DNA from: Panorpa germanica
Taxonomy: Eukaryota; Arthropoda; Insecta; Mecoptera; Panorpidae
Reading direction: 5' to 3'
Length of the DNA: 64,000 nucleotides
NCBI GenBank assembly: GCA_963678705.1
Contig: OY783208.1
Location: forward strand, 7,316,001 to 7,380,000
In this document: positions 32,303-44,027 of the stretch, piece after piece
How positions within the stretch are numbered: the stretch's first letter is position 1
Layout: each line of letters opens with the position of its first letter
The notes under the pieces: model-generated
Told to the model about the DNA's origin: nothing
Seen by the model: the letters and a program-made list of their open reading frames with translations, nothing else
Databases searched by the model: none
Translations under genes and position numbers: made by a program

Positions 32303-33733
32303 ATGGAGGATTGCAAAACTCAACAAATAAAAGAAGAAATGAATGCAGGGCTTAATGAGCCACTGGAAACAGCAAATGTAAACGTAGGTGTTCAATTAGA
32401 AAACAACCAAGTTATCAACGAAGCACCACTAAGTGATAAAATTAAAGAAGAACCAGACGTTTTGCCACAAGACAATAACTTCATTATTGAGTTCGAAGTT
32501 CGAGTGGAAAATCTCGACGAACCACTGAATAGTGAACAAATACAAACTGAAAAATTGAATCCTTATATCTGTGAAGTATGTAACATATTGTTCGAGAACA
32601 AGACAGAAATTATGAAACATTTGCAAGTTCATTCAACAAAAAAAATACATTTTTGTAATGTATGTAATAAAACGTTTGAAGGCCTATCAATTTTAAGACA
32701 ACATAAAACCACACATTTATTTTTAAAGATATTTTCTTGCAATCAGTGTAACAAAAAGTTTAGTCGATTATCTTATCTGAAACTACACAAGAACACTCAT
32801 TTAGATTTAAAGCCATTTCCTTGTAGTGAATGTAATAAAACGTTTAATTCATTAGCACATTTAAAATTAAATAAAAACACACATTTAAATTTGAAACCAT
32901 TTTCTTGTAGTGAATGTAATAAAACGTTTAGTTATTCACATCATTTAAAAGTACATAAGAACACACATTTAAATTTAAGGCCATATTCTTGCAATGAATG
33001 TAATAAAACGTTTAGCCAATCATCGCATTTAAAACGTCATAAGAACATACATTTAGGTATAAAGCCATTTTCTTGCAATGAATGTAATAAAACGTTCAAC
33101 CAATCATCGAATTTAAAAGAACATAAAAACATACATTTAGGTTTGAAACCATTTGCGTGTAATGAATGTAGTAAAACATTTAGGAGTTCATCTAATTTAA
33201 AAGCACATGAGATAATACATTTAGGTTTAAAACCTTTTTCATGCGACGAATGTAGCAAAACGTTCAGGAGTTACTCGCATTTAAAGGAACATAAAAACAT
33301 ACATTTAGGTTTAAAACCATTTTCTTGCGAGGAATGTGGTAAAACGTTTAATCGCTTATCAGATTTGAAAGATCATAAAAACACACATTTAGCTCTAAAG
33401 CCATTTTCTTGCGATGAATGTAGCAAAACGTTTAGTAGTTCATATTCTTTAAAACAGCATAAAAGTACACATTTAAGTGTGAAGCCATTTGCTTGTAACG
33501 AATGTGACAAGACGTTTAGTCAATCAACTACTTTAAAACTACATAAGAGCACACATTTAGATATTAAACTATTTTCTTGCGGTGAATGCAGTCAAACATT
33601 TAGCCATTTAATTTATTTAAAACGACATAAAAACACACATTTAAGTTTAAAACCGTTTTCTTGCACTTTATGTACTAAATCTTTTTCACGTGCAGATGTT
33701 TTAAAGCGACATCAAAAAACGCATTTAGTTTAA
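32303..33733 (+). CDS. C2H2 zinc-finger protein A, 476 aa, intact
   Basis: The protein has an acidic N-terminal region (residues 1-90) with DKIKEEPDV, then 14 consecutive C2H2 fingers, starting YICEVCNILF and ending FSCTLCTKSF. One finger has LKLNKNTH, with the first zinc-binding His changed to Asn. Linkers are H-L-x-L-K-P-F instead of the canonical TGEKPY. It is probably a nuclear sequence-specific DNA-binding regulator; no effector domain (BTB, KRAB, ZAD) is visible. It is the only full-length open member of the cluster and is most similar to gene D. The start ATGGAGGA is shared by all members and follows a splice-acceptor-like tract. Confidence 0.88.
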   Translation: MEDCKTQQIKEEMNAGLNEPLETANVNVGVQLENNQVINEAPLSDKIKEEPDVLPQDNNFIIEFEVRVENLDEPLNSEQIQTEKLNPYICEVCNILFENKTEIMKHLQVHSTKKIHFCNVCNKTFEGLSILRQHKTTHLFLKIFSCNQCNKKFSRLSYLKLHKNTHLDLKPFPCSECNKTFNSLAHLKLNKNTHLNLKPFSCSECNKTFSYSHHLKVHKNTHLNLRPYSCNECNKTFSQSSHLKRHKNIHLGIKPFSCNECNKTFNQSSNLKEHKNIHLGLKPFACNECSKTFRSSSNLKAHEIIHLGLKPFSCDECSKTFRSYSHLKEHKNIHLGLKPFSCEECGKTFNRLSDLKDHKNTHLALKPFSCDECSKTFSSSYSLKQHKSTHLSVKPFACNECDKTFSQSTTLKLHKSTHLDIKLFSCGECSQTFSHLIYLKRHKNTHLSLKPFSCTLCTKSFSRADVLKRHQKTHLV

Positions 33734-34382
33734 AGTGTCTAGGCGTATCCTCACAATAATAGCATGAATCAGTCTTACATGCTTATACTCAAATACAAGC
33801 AAATTGATATTAATTTTTTTAAATAACAAAATAGTATTTAAATCACACAAAAGAGGGAAACAGGTTTTTCAAGAATTTCTTATTAACTCTTATTTTAAGC
33901 ATAAGTAATTTATTAAGGTATGCTTAAATACAAATTGCATCGAATCTACTATTTTGGAGACGTTGGAGCATCTAAAATAGACATGGAAATGTAAAATAAA
34001 CAGTAAAAAGAAGAAAAATAGTGAATGGCGGAAGTACAGAGAAAGAAAATAGCAGAAAGGGAGAGGAGCAGTAAAGAAATTTAGCATAGCAGTGGAAACA
34101 GCTGCTGGAAGAAGAGAATAAGGAGGAAGAAAGAAAAACACGGAGTTCAAAATGTAGCAAACGTGGCAGTACAGTTTTAGAAAGCTGAAAATAAGTTAAC
34201 CTTAGTTTCACAGTCGTTAAATTTAATAAATGCAATGAACTGGTAGAATTAATGTTAAACAATGTAATGCCTAATGGCAAAAACAATAAATATTATAAAA
34301 TACAAATTGAAACTTAATATTCATTATTAGATATTAACATTTAGTGATTTCGCGTTAATGTACCGACGTTAACATTTGCTGA
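33734..34382. other. 3' flank of gene A, duplicated at 41216-41850
   Basis: No gene. The stretch from the stop codon to about 34382 (TCTAGGCGTATCCTCAC, AAATAGTATTTAAATCACAC, TTAGTTTCACAGTCGTTAAA) recurs after gene C. Purine-rich runs give long spurious frames on the minus strand. Confidence 0.7.
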
Positions 34383-34961
34383 AATGGGTTTGTGTCCTAT
34401 GTCTTAATTTCTATAAAAGTGTACTATATATTGATAAAGTGGGTTACTAGAACCTCAAATGTTCAATTATTTGTTATTAACTCCCTATATGTTAAGAGAT
34501 ATTGACAATTAAAAAAGTCATTTTGTCTCGTTAATTATTAAAGAGATTCAACGTTGTACACATTCCAAATGCATGTGACATCACAACCGGTGCCAACTTT
34601 ACAGCTCATAAATCTCTGCTATATGTATTTATATATCAAAATATCAAATATTATTTACAACTATTTCAAGGAACAATAAAATTTCAATATTATGTCTGCC
34701 GTAACAGGGTTAAATAAAGTAAAAACTTATTATTCTTTGACTTGACTTGATTATTTGAGTACCAACAGCTACAAAACATTACCACAGCACAGACCTACTC
34801 AACAAATAACTGACGTTAAAATGCATTTCATGTCATACAAATATGGGCGACCATTTCTAGCGCTAAAACTACAATTCAAATTTTTAATTGCTATATCTCC
34901 GTCAATATTTAGATATTTAATAAAATAGACACGCCAATACACATTTATTAACATCAATTAC
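34383..34961 (+). mobile_element. 640-bp MITE family, copy 2 (3'-truncated)
   Basis: Starts AATGGGTTTGTGTCCTATG and runs to ...TTTATTAACATCAATT, where unrelated sequence begins. Confidence 0.8.
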
Positions 34962-35076
34962 CGACTTTCTAGACTAGCACCATTTCTTTTGTTAAAAACA
35001 GATCTCTGTACCAGCTTGTGTAATAAATACATTTATATTTTAGTATATAATTATTCTTCCCATATTCTATCTATAT

Positions 35077-36237
35077 TTCTATCATTCCCATTCTTTTAAG
35101 AACGTGTCTCTGGTCGATATAGCTATTTCTGGCACTGATAAAGACGCTGCATGAATGTACGCGTTGAACAAATTCGCTATTTCTTAATACGAAAATATAT
35201 ACAATACTTGTCTAAAATTATTAAATATATTTGGAATATTTATTAAAAGTGCTGCATTCCTAAGAAGTAAAACATATTTCAAGGACACAACTATATCCCT
35301 AGACCCAATGTATTTAAGATGGCGGTACTGAAATACCTACTTTGCTTTTGACCGTTCTATCATAAGTACAAGTAAAACACTACGGCTATTTGTTTATTAC
35401 TGTAATTAATATTTCACGAAAAGAAACTGCAGTGGACATTCGAATAATATAGTGTGTTCAATAATATACAAAGGTATTTTTAATCGTATTTTATTATAGA
35501 TTTATTGATAATTATTTAGTTCAGCTTTATTTTATGTTTTGAAACTTGTAAGAAGACAATTGCACTTTATGTTTTATGGAGCTTGTTCTGTACTCAAAAC
35601 ATGTACAAAACATTACTTAATAGTCATTATACCAATTTCAATTAAAAAATAGACTTTTCGATTTAAAGGTGAAATTTATAATATGAGGTTAGAAATAATA
35701 CGACGTTGTTCCACATAAATGGCATCTATTTTACATTCATTAGTCAACTTTAATTATGAATATTCTCTATTTCTTAATTTATAGTGGTATAATGAGTATT
35801 ACGTTATCATTTGTACGTCTCTTGACTATATTAAAAGGACATTAAACGTACAAAAGGGCAATAGTTCATTTTACAACTTTCAAAACAAAAAATGTAGCCT
35901 AACTAAATAAAGACCGATTTAATTAATTACTTCATTTTTTAATATTTTTAATTATAATGGATACAAACGGCAGTTAATTCCATACAAACTAATTATTAAC
36001 AACATCATTGAAATTGCTAAAATCATGCTATAACATTATCACTAATCACATTTACTTATTTTTGTTATGTTTTACAAAGGAATAATTCCTTATAATACAG
36101 TTTTACATTAAATTAACTTAATCTTACTTAGTTTTCTTAATTATGTCATGCTGTTTCTTTCGCCTTTAAGATTATACTCTTTATGGTGGTAATAAATTGA
36201 TTTCTTTGTTTTTAGAATACTTTAAAATAGTACTACA
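35077..36237 (+). repeat. segmental-duplication block U, copy 1 (upstream of gene B)
   Basis: About 1.16 kb, recurring at 38975-40134 (upstream of gene C) and 49170-50331 (upstream of gene E). It starts in CATTCTTTTAAGAACGTGTC. It holds possible 5' non-coding exon and promoter DNA, a fold-back sequence (about 35497-35905) and the splice acceptor. Short frames such as that near CGTTGAACAAATTCGC are not supported as genes. Confidence 0.75.
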
Positions 36238-37328
36238 ATGGAGGACTACAAATCCAAGCAAATAAAACTAGAAATTGATGTGGGGTTAAATGAACCTATG
36301 AAACAGCAGAAGTAAACGAAAATATCAAAATAGAAATAAACGAAGAACGACGCGTTGTCAAAAAAGCAGAGCAATGTCCTGTAATAAAAACAGAAATTAA
36401 AGAAGAACCTGGCTATAGTTCAGTGGAAACTACTACTGGAAGTTATTTTATCAAATTAGAGTTCATGGATGATTCACCAGTTTTAGTTTGTAATTATTGT
36501 AAGGACGAATTTCCAGACGCTACTAAATTGCAAGACCACCTAAAACTCTCTCCTGGTTGTAAGGAAAATGTGGAGGTCACCTTTGAAAAACCCGACGCTT
36601 CGCTGAATAGTGAACGACTACAGACTGACAAAGTAAAAACAAAACTGAATCCTTACATCTGTGAAGTATGTAGCAAATCGTTTGAGAATAAGGCAGAAAT
36701 TATAAAACATTTGCAAATGCATTCAACAATGAAACTACATTCTTGTAACGAGTGTAATAAAACGTTTAAATGCCCATCTGATTTAAAACGACATAAAAAC
36801 ATACATTTAGGTTTAAAACCTTTTTCTTGTGATGTCTGTAATAAAACGTTTAGTCAGTCATCTACTTTGAAACAACATAAAAACACACATTTAGGTTTAA
36901 AACCATTTTCTTGTGATGTCTGTAATAAAACGTTTAGTCAGTCATCTACTTTGAAACAACATAAAAACACACATTTAGGTTTAAAACCATTTTCTTGTGA
37001 TGTCTGTAATAAAACGTTTAGTCAGTCATCTACTTTGAAACAACATAAAAACATACATTTAGGTTTAAAACTATTTTCTTGTGATGTATGTAATAAAACG
37101 TTTAGTTATTCAAGCAATTTAATAAAACATAAAAACACACATTTAGGTTTAAAGCCATTTTCTTGTGATGTATGTAACAAAACGTTTAGTCAGTCATCTA
37201 CTTTAAAACGACATAAAAACATACATTTAGGTTTAAAACCATTTTCTTGTGATGTATGTAACAAATCGTTTAGTCAAGCATCTAACTTAAAACAACATAA
37301 AAATAAACATAGCAAAGAATATAAATAG
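36238..37328 (+). pseudogene. C2H2 zinc-finger gene B, 1-bp frameshift near the start
   Basis: The frame starts MEDYKSKQIKLEIDVG and is broken near 36300 by loss of one G relative to gene E (CCTATGAAACAG against CCTATGGAAACAG). After the break an open frame runs to 37328 with an atypical C2HC finger (LVCNYCKDEF...LSPGC) and eight C2H2 fingers. Three successive fingers are identical (FSCDVCNKTFSQSS), indicating very recent internal duplication. Linkers are HLGLKPF. A shorter protein could start at Met in MDDSPV (36465), so partial function is not excluded. Confidence 0.8.
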
Positions 37329-38411
37329 ATTTGACATGGTGATGAACTCATAAATTTTGTTTGTAAATTCTTCTATCCTACTAATATGTATATCTATCAA
37401 AATAAGTACTCTTTAAGATTTTAATAATTGGTCATTTAAGAAAAGAAAATAATATAAACTATATTAACAACAAAAAAGATGTTTCTCCTGATCTTTAAGT
37501 TCGGGCGTAGTTGTCTTCAGTTTCTTTAATGTTATTAGATGATATGGACCTGCTCAGTCAAGTAATTAGTATAAAAAAATTTATCGATTTTTTAAGTTCA
37601 ATGTTTAATTTCTAATATAATTTTTATTAATTCGAATTTATTACGTTATAATGAAGAACAAAACAGATGTTCTTCTTCTTAGAAAGTTAAAGCAAAAAGC
37701 AAAAACTGTCTTAAATAATTTACTAAGATCTTAACATGAAATTAAAAAACCGGTTTTCATGCGTCCATTTTAAATATCTAAATGTTGACGGAGATTTAGC
37801 TATTAAAAATTTGAATTGTACTTTTAGCGCTAATTGTACATTTCGCACTATTCAGGAGTAGGTCAGTTATTTGTTATATGGATAACAGTTTTGTGTTAAG
37901 TATGCTATCTCTTTTACGCTCTGTTGTATAAATGAGATGGCAACTTAGTGGATGTACAAAGTTAGATGTGCTTAATAATTAAAGTGAACAAATGATTATA
38001 GTTGAAATTACGAGAGTTCGGCGGTGATATAACTGAAAAGCACTGACTCACTTATTTTTCTATATTTATTATTATTATAAGATGAAATTCATTATCGTAT
38101 TATAGATTTATACCGCTCTTATAACCTCTTTTAAGTATAAGTCGCCGCCAAACTATCGTGATTTGGACTATATTTTAATTTACTATTAGTTAATATCTCC
38201 TTAAATTTTAATATCTAAAAACATTTGCAACATTAACGTATTTAAAACAGCATTATAATATTCACTTAGGTGTCCTGTAATAAAAGTAAAAATTGTATAT
38301 CTTCATATGTTTCGTTTATTTTGACGTGAGTTATAAAATGTTTTGTGAAAGTTGTGTTGTGAATCATTTATTTATGGTTAGATTTTTGCTCCTTTGTTCT
38401 TCTAGTTTCCT
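37329..38411. repeat. segmental-duplication block D, copy 1 (downstream of gene B)
   Basis: No gene. About 1.1 kb that recurs after the gene fragment at 46994-48121, and for its first ~170 bp after gene E (51759-51935). It contains a divergent fragment of the 640-bp MITE (about 37768-37900). Confidence 0.7.
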
Positions 38412-38986
38412 TAATTGAAATTGATGTTAATAAATGTTTAATGGCGTGTCTATTTTATTAAATATCTAAATGTTGACGGAGATATAGCAATTAAAAGTTT
38501 GAATTGTAGTTGTTTATTTGTATGATGTGAAATGCATTTTAACGTAAGTTATTTGTTGAGTAGGTCAGTGCTGTGGTAATATTTTATAACTGTTGGTGGT
38601 CAAATAATCAAGTCAAGTCAAAGAATAATAAGTTTTTATTTCATTTAACACTGTTACGGCAGATATAATATTGGAATTTGAGTATTCCTTGAAATAGCTG
38701 TAAATAATATTTGATATTTTGATATATAAATACATATAGCAGAGATTTATGACCTGTAAAGTTGGTAAGCTTGCACAAGGATTGTGATGTCACATGCACT
38801 TGGAATGTGTACAACGTTGAATCCCTTTAATAATTAAAGAGACAAAATTACTTTTTTAGTTGTTAATATCTCTTAACATATAAGGAGTTATTAACAAATA
38901 ATTGAACATTTGAGGTTCTAGTAACCCACTTTATCAATATATAGTATACTTTTATAGAAATTAAGACATAGGACACAAGCCCATTC
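38412..38986 (-). mobile_element. 640-bp MITE family, copy 3
   Basis: Reverse orientation. Ends ...AGACATAGGACACAAGCCCATT next to the start of block U copy 2, so the MITE marks the boundary between duplication units. Confidence 0.75.
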
Positions 38987-40134
38987 TTTTAAGAACGTGT
39001 CTCTGGTCGATATAGCTCTCACTGGCACTGATAAAGACGCTGCATGAATGTTCGCGTTGAACAAATTCGCTATTTCTTAATACGAAAAATATACAGTACT
39101 TGTCTAAAATTATTAAATATATTTGGAATATTTATTAAAAGTGCTGCATTCCTAAGAAGTAAAACATATTTCAAGGACACAACTATATCCCTAGACCCAA
39201 TGTATTTAAGATGGCGGGTACTGAAATACCTACTTTGCTTTTGACAGTTCTATCATAAGTACAAGTAAAACACTACGGCTATTTGTTTATTACTGTAAGT
39301 AATATTTCACGAAAAGAAACTGCAGTGGACATTCGAATAATATAGTGTGTTAATTAATATACAAAGGTATTTTTAATTGTATTTTATTATAGATTTAATG
39401 ATAATTATTTAGTTCAGCTTTATTAAATGTTTTGAAACTTGTAAAAAGACAATTGCACTTTATGTTTTTTTGTGGTTGTTCTGTACTCAAAACATGTACA
39501 AACCATTACTTTATAGTTATGATACCAATTTCAATTAAAAAATAGACTTTTAGATTTAAAGGTGAAATTTATAATATGAGGTTAGAAATAATACGACGTT
39601 GTTCCACATAAATGACATCTATTTTACATTCATTAGTCAACTTTAATTATGAATATTCTCTATTTCTTAATTTATAGTAGTATAATGAGTATTACGTAAT
39701 CATTTGTACGTCTCTTGACTATATTAAAAGAACATTAAACGTACAAAAGGGCAATAGTTCTTTTTACAACTTTCAAAACAAAAAATGTAGCCTAACTAAA
39801 TAAAGACCGATTAAATTAATTACTTCATTTCTTTAATATTTTTAATTATAATGGATACAAACGTCAGTTAATTCCATACAAACTAATTATTAACAACATC
39901 ATTGAAATTGCTAAAATCATGCTATAACATTATCACTAATCAAATTTACTTATTTTTGTTATGTTTTACAAAGGAATAATTCCTTATAATACAGTTTTAC
40001 ATTAAATTAACTTAATCTTACTTAGTTTTCTTAATTATGTCATGCGGTTTCTTTCGCCTTTAAGATTATACTCTTTATGGTGGTAATAAATTGATTTCTT
40101 TGTTTTTAGTAAACTCTAAAATTGTAGTACTACA
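38975..40134 (+). repeat. segmental-duplication block U, copy 2 (upstream of gene C)
   Basis: Nearly identical to 35077-36237 and 49170-50331, with the same splice-acceptor tract at 40100-40109. Confidence 0.75.
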
Positions 40135-41215
40135 ATGGAGGACTACAAATCCAAGCAAATAAAACTAGAAATTGATGTGGGGTTAAATGAACCTATGGAA
40201 CCAGCAGAAGTAAACGAAGATATCAAAATAGAAATAAACGAAGAACGCCGCGTTGTTAAAGATGCAGAGCAATGTCCTGTGATAAAAACAGAAATTAAAG
40301 AAGGACCTGGAAATAGTTCAGTGGAAACTACTACTGGAAGTTATTTTATCAAATTAGAGCTCATAGATGATTCATCAGTTTTAGTTTGTGATTATTGTAA
40401 GGAGGAATTTCCAGACGCTACTAAATTGCACGGCCACCTAAAACACTCTCTGGTTGTAAGGAAAATGTAGAGGTCACCGTTGAAAAACCCGACGCTTCGC
40501 CAAATTGTGAACGACTACAGACTGACAAAGTAAAAACGAAACTGAATCCTTACATCTGTGAAGTATGTAGCAAATCGTTTGAGAATAAGGCAGAAATTAC
40601 AAAACATTTGCAAATGCATTCAACAATGAAACTACATTCTCGTAACGAGTGTAATAAAACGTTTAGTCATTCGTCTGCTTTAAAACGACACAGAAACATA
40701 CATTTAGTTTTAAAGCCATTTTTTTGTGATGTATGTAATAAAACGTTTAATTATTCAAGCACTTTAAAACGACATAAAAACACACATTTAAATTTGAAAT
40801 AATTTTCTTGTAGTGAATGTGATAAAACGTTTAGTTATTCACATCATTTAAAAGTACATAAGAACATACATTTAAATTTAAGGCCATATTCTTGCAATGA
40901 ATGTAATAAAACGTTTAGTCAGTCATCTACTTTGAAACGACATAAAAACATACATTTAGTTTTGAAGCCATTTTCTTGTCATGTATGTAATAAAACGTTC
41001 AGCTAATCATCGCATTTAAAACGTCATAAGAACATACATTTAAGTGTAAAACTATTTTCTTGCGGTGAATGTAGTCAAACATTTAGCCATTCAATTTATT
41101 TAAAACGACATAAAAACACACATTTAAGTTTAAAACCGTTTTCTTGCACTTTATGTACTAAATCTTTTTCACGTGCAGATAATTTAAAGCGACATCAAAA
41201 AACGCATTCAGTTTA
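40135..41215 (+). pseudogene. C2H2 zinc-finger gene C, chimera of B-type 5' and A-type 3' parts
   Basis: The first ~660 bp follow genes B and E (MEDYKSKQIKLEIDVG, atypical C2HC finger, YICEVCSKSF). From about 40800 onward it follows gene A (FSYSHHLKVHKN, GECSQTFSHSIYLKRHKN, LCTKSFSRADNLKRHQKTH), and the 3' flank is also A-type. Breaks: a 1-bp deletion near 40450, a TAA at about 40799-40801, and a TAA at about 41003. One finger has HSRNECN, losing its first Cys. It is a product of unequal crossing-over or gene conversion and not functional as read. Confidence 0.82.
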
Positions 41216-41850
41216 AAGTGTCTAGGCGTATTCTCACTGTTAAACAATTGTGTTTTCATTTTCTAATCTAACTAATATTATTAGCATTAATCAGTCTTAC
41301 ATGCAAATTGATATTAAATTGTTTTTATTTTTTTAAATAACAAAATAGTATTTAAATCACACAAAAAAGGGAAACAGTGTTTTCAAGAATTTTTTATTAG
41401 CTCTTATTTTAAGCATCAGTAATTTATTAGGGTATTAGCATCTAAAAGAGATATGCGAAAGTAACATAAACAGTAAAAAGAAAGAAAGTGGAAAGCGGAA
41501 AATGAGAGTAGCAGTCTGAAGAGGAGCAGTAAAAAAATTGCTGAGAAGAGATGGAAGGAAGGACAGAGATGGCAGAGGAACAGAGAAAAAGGAGAAAGAA
41601 AGAAAAACACGGAGTCCAAAATGTATCAAACGTGACTGTACAGTTGTAGAAAGCTGAAAATAAGTTAACCTTAGTTTCACAGTCGTTAAATTTAATAAAT
41701 GCAATGAACTGGTAGAATTAATGTAGAAGAATGTGTTGCCTAATGGCAAAAACAATAAATATAATGAAATACAAATTGAAACTTAATATTCATTATTAGA
41801 TATTAACATTTAGTGATTTCGCGTTAATGTACCGACGTTAACATTTGCTA
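41216..41850. other. 3' flank of gene C (copy of the gene A 3' flank)
   Basis: Homologous to 33734-34382. Purine-rich; no gene. Confidence 0.65.
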
Positions 41851-42445
41851 AAATAGGCTTGTGTCCTATGTCTTAATTTCTAACAGTGTACTATATATTG
41901 ATAAAGTGGGTTACTAGAACCTCAAATGTTCAATTATTTGTTAATAACTCCTTATATGTTAAGAGATATTAACAATTAAAAAAGTCATTGTGTCTCTTTA
42001 ATTATTAAAGGCGATCAACGTTGTACACATTCCAAATGCATGTGACATCACAATCCTTGTGTAAGGTTACCAACCTTACAGCTCATAAGTCTCTGCTATA
42101 TGTATTCATATATCAAAATATCAAATATTATTTACAGCTATTTCAAGGAACAACCAAATTTCAATATTATGTCTGCCTTAGCAGGGTTAAATAAAATAAA
42201 AACTTATTATTCTTTGTCTTGACTTGATTATTTGACTATCAACAGCTACAAAACATTACCATAGCACTGATTTACTCAACAAATAACTGACGTTAAAATG
42301 CATTTCACGTCATACAAATATGGCCGACCATTTCTAGCGCTAAAACTACAATTCAAATTTTTAATTGCTATATCTCCGTCAACATTTAGATATTTAATAA
42401 AATAGACACGCCAATACACATTTATTAACATCAAGTTCAATCAAC
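41851..42445 (+). mobile_element. 640-bp MITE family, copy 4
   Basis: Plus orientation, running to ...TTAACATCAAGTTCAATCAAC, where it meets copy 5 in inverted orientation. Confidence 0.8.
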
Positions 42446-43085
42446 AATGGGCTTGTGTCCTCATTTTTTAGTGGTCGATTTTTCAATTGTTGATTGAAAT
42501 TGATGTTAATAAATATGTATTGGCGTGTCTATTTTATTAAATATCTAAATATTGACGGAGATATAGCAATTAAAAATTTGAATTGTTGTTTTAGCGCTAG
42601 AAATGGTCGCCCATATTTGTATGACATGCAATGCATTTTAACGTCAGTTATTTGTTGAGTAGGTCAGTGTTGTGGTAATGTTTTGTAGCTGTTGGTACTC
42701 ATATAATCAAGTCAAGTCAAAGAATAATAAGTTTTTACTTTATTTAACCCTGTTAAGGCAGACATAATATTGAAATTTTATTGTTCCTTGAAATAACTGT
42801 AAATAATATTTGATATTTTGATATATAAATACATATAGCAGAGATTTATGATCTGTAAGGTTGGTAACCTTACACAAGGATTGTGATGTCACATGCACTT
42901 GGAGTTTGTACAACGTTGAATCCCTTTAATAATTAAAGAGACAAAATGACTTTTTTAATTGTTAATATCTCCTAACATATAAGGAGTTATTAAAAAATAA
43001 TTGAACATTTGAGGTTCTAGTAAACCACTTTATCAATATATAGTACACTTTTATAGAAATTAAGACATAGGACACAAGCCCATTG
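42446..43085 (-). mobile_element. 640-bp MITE family, copy 5 (best full-length copy)
   Basis: Both termini are present: AATGGGCTTGTGTCC at the left and GGACACAAGCCCATT at the right. It abuts copy 4 tail to tail, forming a >1-kb fold-back. The imperfect terminal inverted repeat of about 15 bp, AT-rich interior and lack of coding capacity define a MITE; the superfamily is not clear because target duplications cannot be read reliably. Confidence 0.82.
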
Positions 43086-43486
43086 AAAAAATCGACCACT
43101 AAAAAATGAGTACACCAGCCCATTGAACACGTAAATATCTAATATCTGTTGTATAAAAGAGATGGCTACTTAAAGGTCATGACGTTACATGGCTTGGAAT
43201 ATTCTGCCGATGGATCCCTTTAATAATAAAAGGGAAAAAATGGTTATTTTAATTGTTAATATCTCCTTAAATATAGCGAGTTATTAAAGAATAGACATTT
43301 AGACATTTGAGGTCCTGTTGGCCAACTTTATCAATATATTGCACAGTTTTATGGAAATAAAGGATATGCTTCACAAGCACATTAGTTGGAATCTGAGACA
43401 ATCAGACTCGATTCAGGTTTGAATCTGTGATTATAGTTTAATATTTTGTGTTAAGTGTTCAATAAGTCCTTATAATATATATCCTT

Positions 43487-43489
<3 letters not shown>
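43086..43489. repeat. diverged relative of the 640-bp MITE, shared with 46590-46843
   Basis: About 43126-43385 is repeated at about 46588-46832 (CACGTAAATATCTAATATCT, GGAATATTCTGCCGATGGAT). The right half resembles the 640-bp family (TTAATTGTTAATATCTCCTT), so it is an older member or relative. A third, more diverged relative is at about 58795-58980. Confidence 0.65.

Positions 43490-43559
<70 letters not shown>
43490..43559. repeat. (TA)n microsatellite
   Basis: About 70 bp of TA with a single TG interruption. Confidence 0.95.
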
Positions 43560-43560
<1 letters not shown>

Positions 43561-43564
43561 TCCT

Positions 43565-44027
43565 TTATGATTTGTAAGTCGTGACCCCTATTTAGGGCGC
43601 CAAGGTCCTATTATTTGATAAGTACTTTTAGGCTTTAAAACAATAGGTGTAAATCCAGTCTATTAACTCTCGTCAGCAACTGAACATACATTTTGACAGC
43701 TCTCATTAAAAAGGTTGACATAAATTCTACAGAATTAATTTTATTTGCATCTTATTTTGTTAATATTTTACGAATAAAAACAATAACAAATATTTGAGAA
43801 AAGTATAAATTATTACATAAACTATTTTGTATATTATTTTTCATTATGAATACATTTGTAGAATTTAACTTGTTATTTCATGTTCTTTTGAGTAAAAAAC
43901 ATAAATTATTAAATGCTTATGTAATTTAGTAAGTAATTTTATTAAGTAAGTCGCTAGTTAATTAATTTAACCTCATTTATTCGTTTGTTTTTAGTATATT
44001 CTAATATCGTTGTACTACCTATCTATA
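43565..44027 (+). other. upstream region of gene D (copy of the gene A upstream)
   Basis: Homologous to 31480-31770 but lacking the 416-bp fold-back MITE. The acceptor tract TTTGTTTTTAG ends at 43994. Confidence 0.6.

Noticed and set aside
33890..34286. Minus-strand frames rich in Phe and Leu
   Set aside because: They arise from purine-rich sequence in the 3' flank of gene A; the copy at 41416-41755 is likewise spurious.
36830..37300. Regular ~84-bp repeats resembling a CRISPR array
   Set aside because: The period is that of C2H2 zinc-finger codons, the frame is open and Cys/His spacing is kept.
39044..39244. 66-aa frame upstream of gene C
   Set aside because: The near-identical blocks at 35150 and 49260 carry single-base indels that close the frame, so it is not conserved as coding sequence.
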